This document shows, piece after piece, positions 6,081 to 6,333 of a DNA stretch of 6,333 bases. The stretch lies in assembly GCA_047604965.1 (NCBI GenBank), contig JASGGQ010000146.1, positions 1 to 6,333 on the forward strand. The letters are read 5' to 3'. Position numbers and translations under genes: made by a program. The DNA is from JAGIBJ01 sp047604965. Lineage in GTDB: Bacteria > Actinomycetota > Thermoleophilia > Solirubrobacterales > Solirubrobacteraceae. The first letter of the stretch is position 1, and every line of letters starts with the position of its first letter. Under the pieces are notes generated by a model. It was not told where the DNA came from, made no database searches, and saw nothing but the letters and a program-made list of their open reading frames with translations.

Positions 6081-6333
6081 CGGCCACGATCGACATAGAC
6101 CAGGCGACCGTCGGCAAGTCGGTACACCTCGCCGACGCGCTCACCCCGCCCGGCAACGCGGCCCCCGCGAACTTCCAGGCTCTTGAGCGTTTCGCCGCGT
6201 CGCACCGTGATCGTGTCGTGGCCGGCGCTGCGCGTCACGACCGTCACGTCGTTGCCGGTCAGCAGGCTCGTGAGGTGCACCGATTGCAGCGCGGCCAGCA
6301 GGAAGCCGACGGCGAGCACCAGCCCGACATCGA
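6077..6333 (-). CDS. Unrecognised membrane-anchored protein, C-terminal part, 5' end beyond window
   Basis: The frame runs off the right edge, so this may be the tail of a longer protein; 84 complete codons plus the stop are visible. A GTG at 6319 could start an 80-residue protein, but no ribosome-binding site is seen in the 14 bases before it, so the start cannot be decided. A hydrophobic segment of about 20 residues (GLVLAVGFLLAALQSVHLTS) is probably a membrane helix. It is followed by some 55 polar, beta-rich residues (TVVTRSAGHDTITVRRGE, then GEVYRLADGRLVYVDRGR) that could fold as a small domain outside or inside the membrane. No family recognised. Its stop overlaps the permease start by 4 bp (ATGA), placing it in the transporter operon and suggesting a linked role, for example an accessory subunit. 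That role is inference from position only. Confidence 0.6.
   Translation of the reverse strand, partial: DVGLVLAVGFLLAALQSVHLTSLLTGNDVTVVTRSAGHDTITVRRGETLKSLEVRGGRVAGRGERVGEVYRLADGRLVYVDRGR

Noticed and set aside
6190..6250. LysM-like TVRRGETLKSL segment in the partial right-edge protein
   Set aside because: Only the short TVRRGETL string resembles LysM; the remainder of a roughly 45-residue LysM domain is not there.

Overview
The window looks like a piece of chromosome from a high-GC actinobacterium, most likely of the Thermoleophilia (Solirubrobacterales-like). That placement rests on recognition of protein style, not a search. The supporting features are a DivIVA-domain protein opening with a DRQSIEKRDFPIARRGYDPAGVDAHL-type N-terminus, a short actinobacterial-type MutY without a NUDIX domain, a Thr/Pro-rich secreted OmpA-like protein with a two-cysteine beta domain, and strong G/C at third codon positions throughout.

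Left part (1-2701): The C-terminal part of an OmpA-like cell-wall-binding protein runs rightward from the window edge. It begins inside a perfect 24-bp tandem repeat that encodes TPTPTPEV units. It converges, with only 4 bp between stops, on a leftward mutY (A/G-specific adenine glycosylase). A 142-bp divergent gap then separates mutY from a rightward DivIVA-domain gene. That gene has no Shine-Dalgarno sequence and sits at leaderless distance from a TANNNT box.

Right part (2751-6333): A tightly packed leftward operon of at least five genes. In transcription order it holds the end of an unrecognised membrane-anchored protein, a TupB-like permease, an ABC ATPase with a TOBE-like tail, a second and divergent TupB-like permease, and a lipoprotein substrate-binding protein. 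Three junctions are 4-bp ATGA overlaps and one is a 22-bp overlap, so the products are probably made together as one importer. Expected assembly is two different permease subunits in the membrane, two copies of the ATPase on the cytoplasmic side, and a lipid-anchored receptor outside.

The most interesting point is a mismatch within this importer. The permeases resemble tungstate/molybdate-type (Tup) subunits. The binding protein instead reads as a type I, ribose-binding-protein-like fold rather than TupA or ModA. The usual single homodimeric permease is replaced by two diverged paralogues, one of which has lost the family's GEVGAV..VGGN motif. The substrate cannot be told from the sequence. 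DivIVA and the transporter operon converge on a short GC-rich hairpin that may end both transcripts. There is no gene-free stretch over 300 bases, and no tRNA, rRNA, CRISPR array or insertion sequence was seen.
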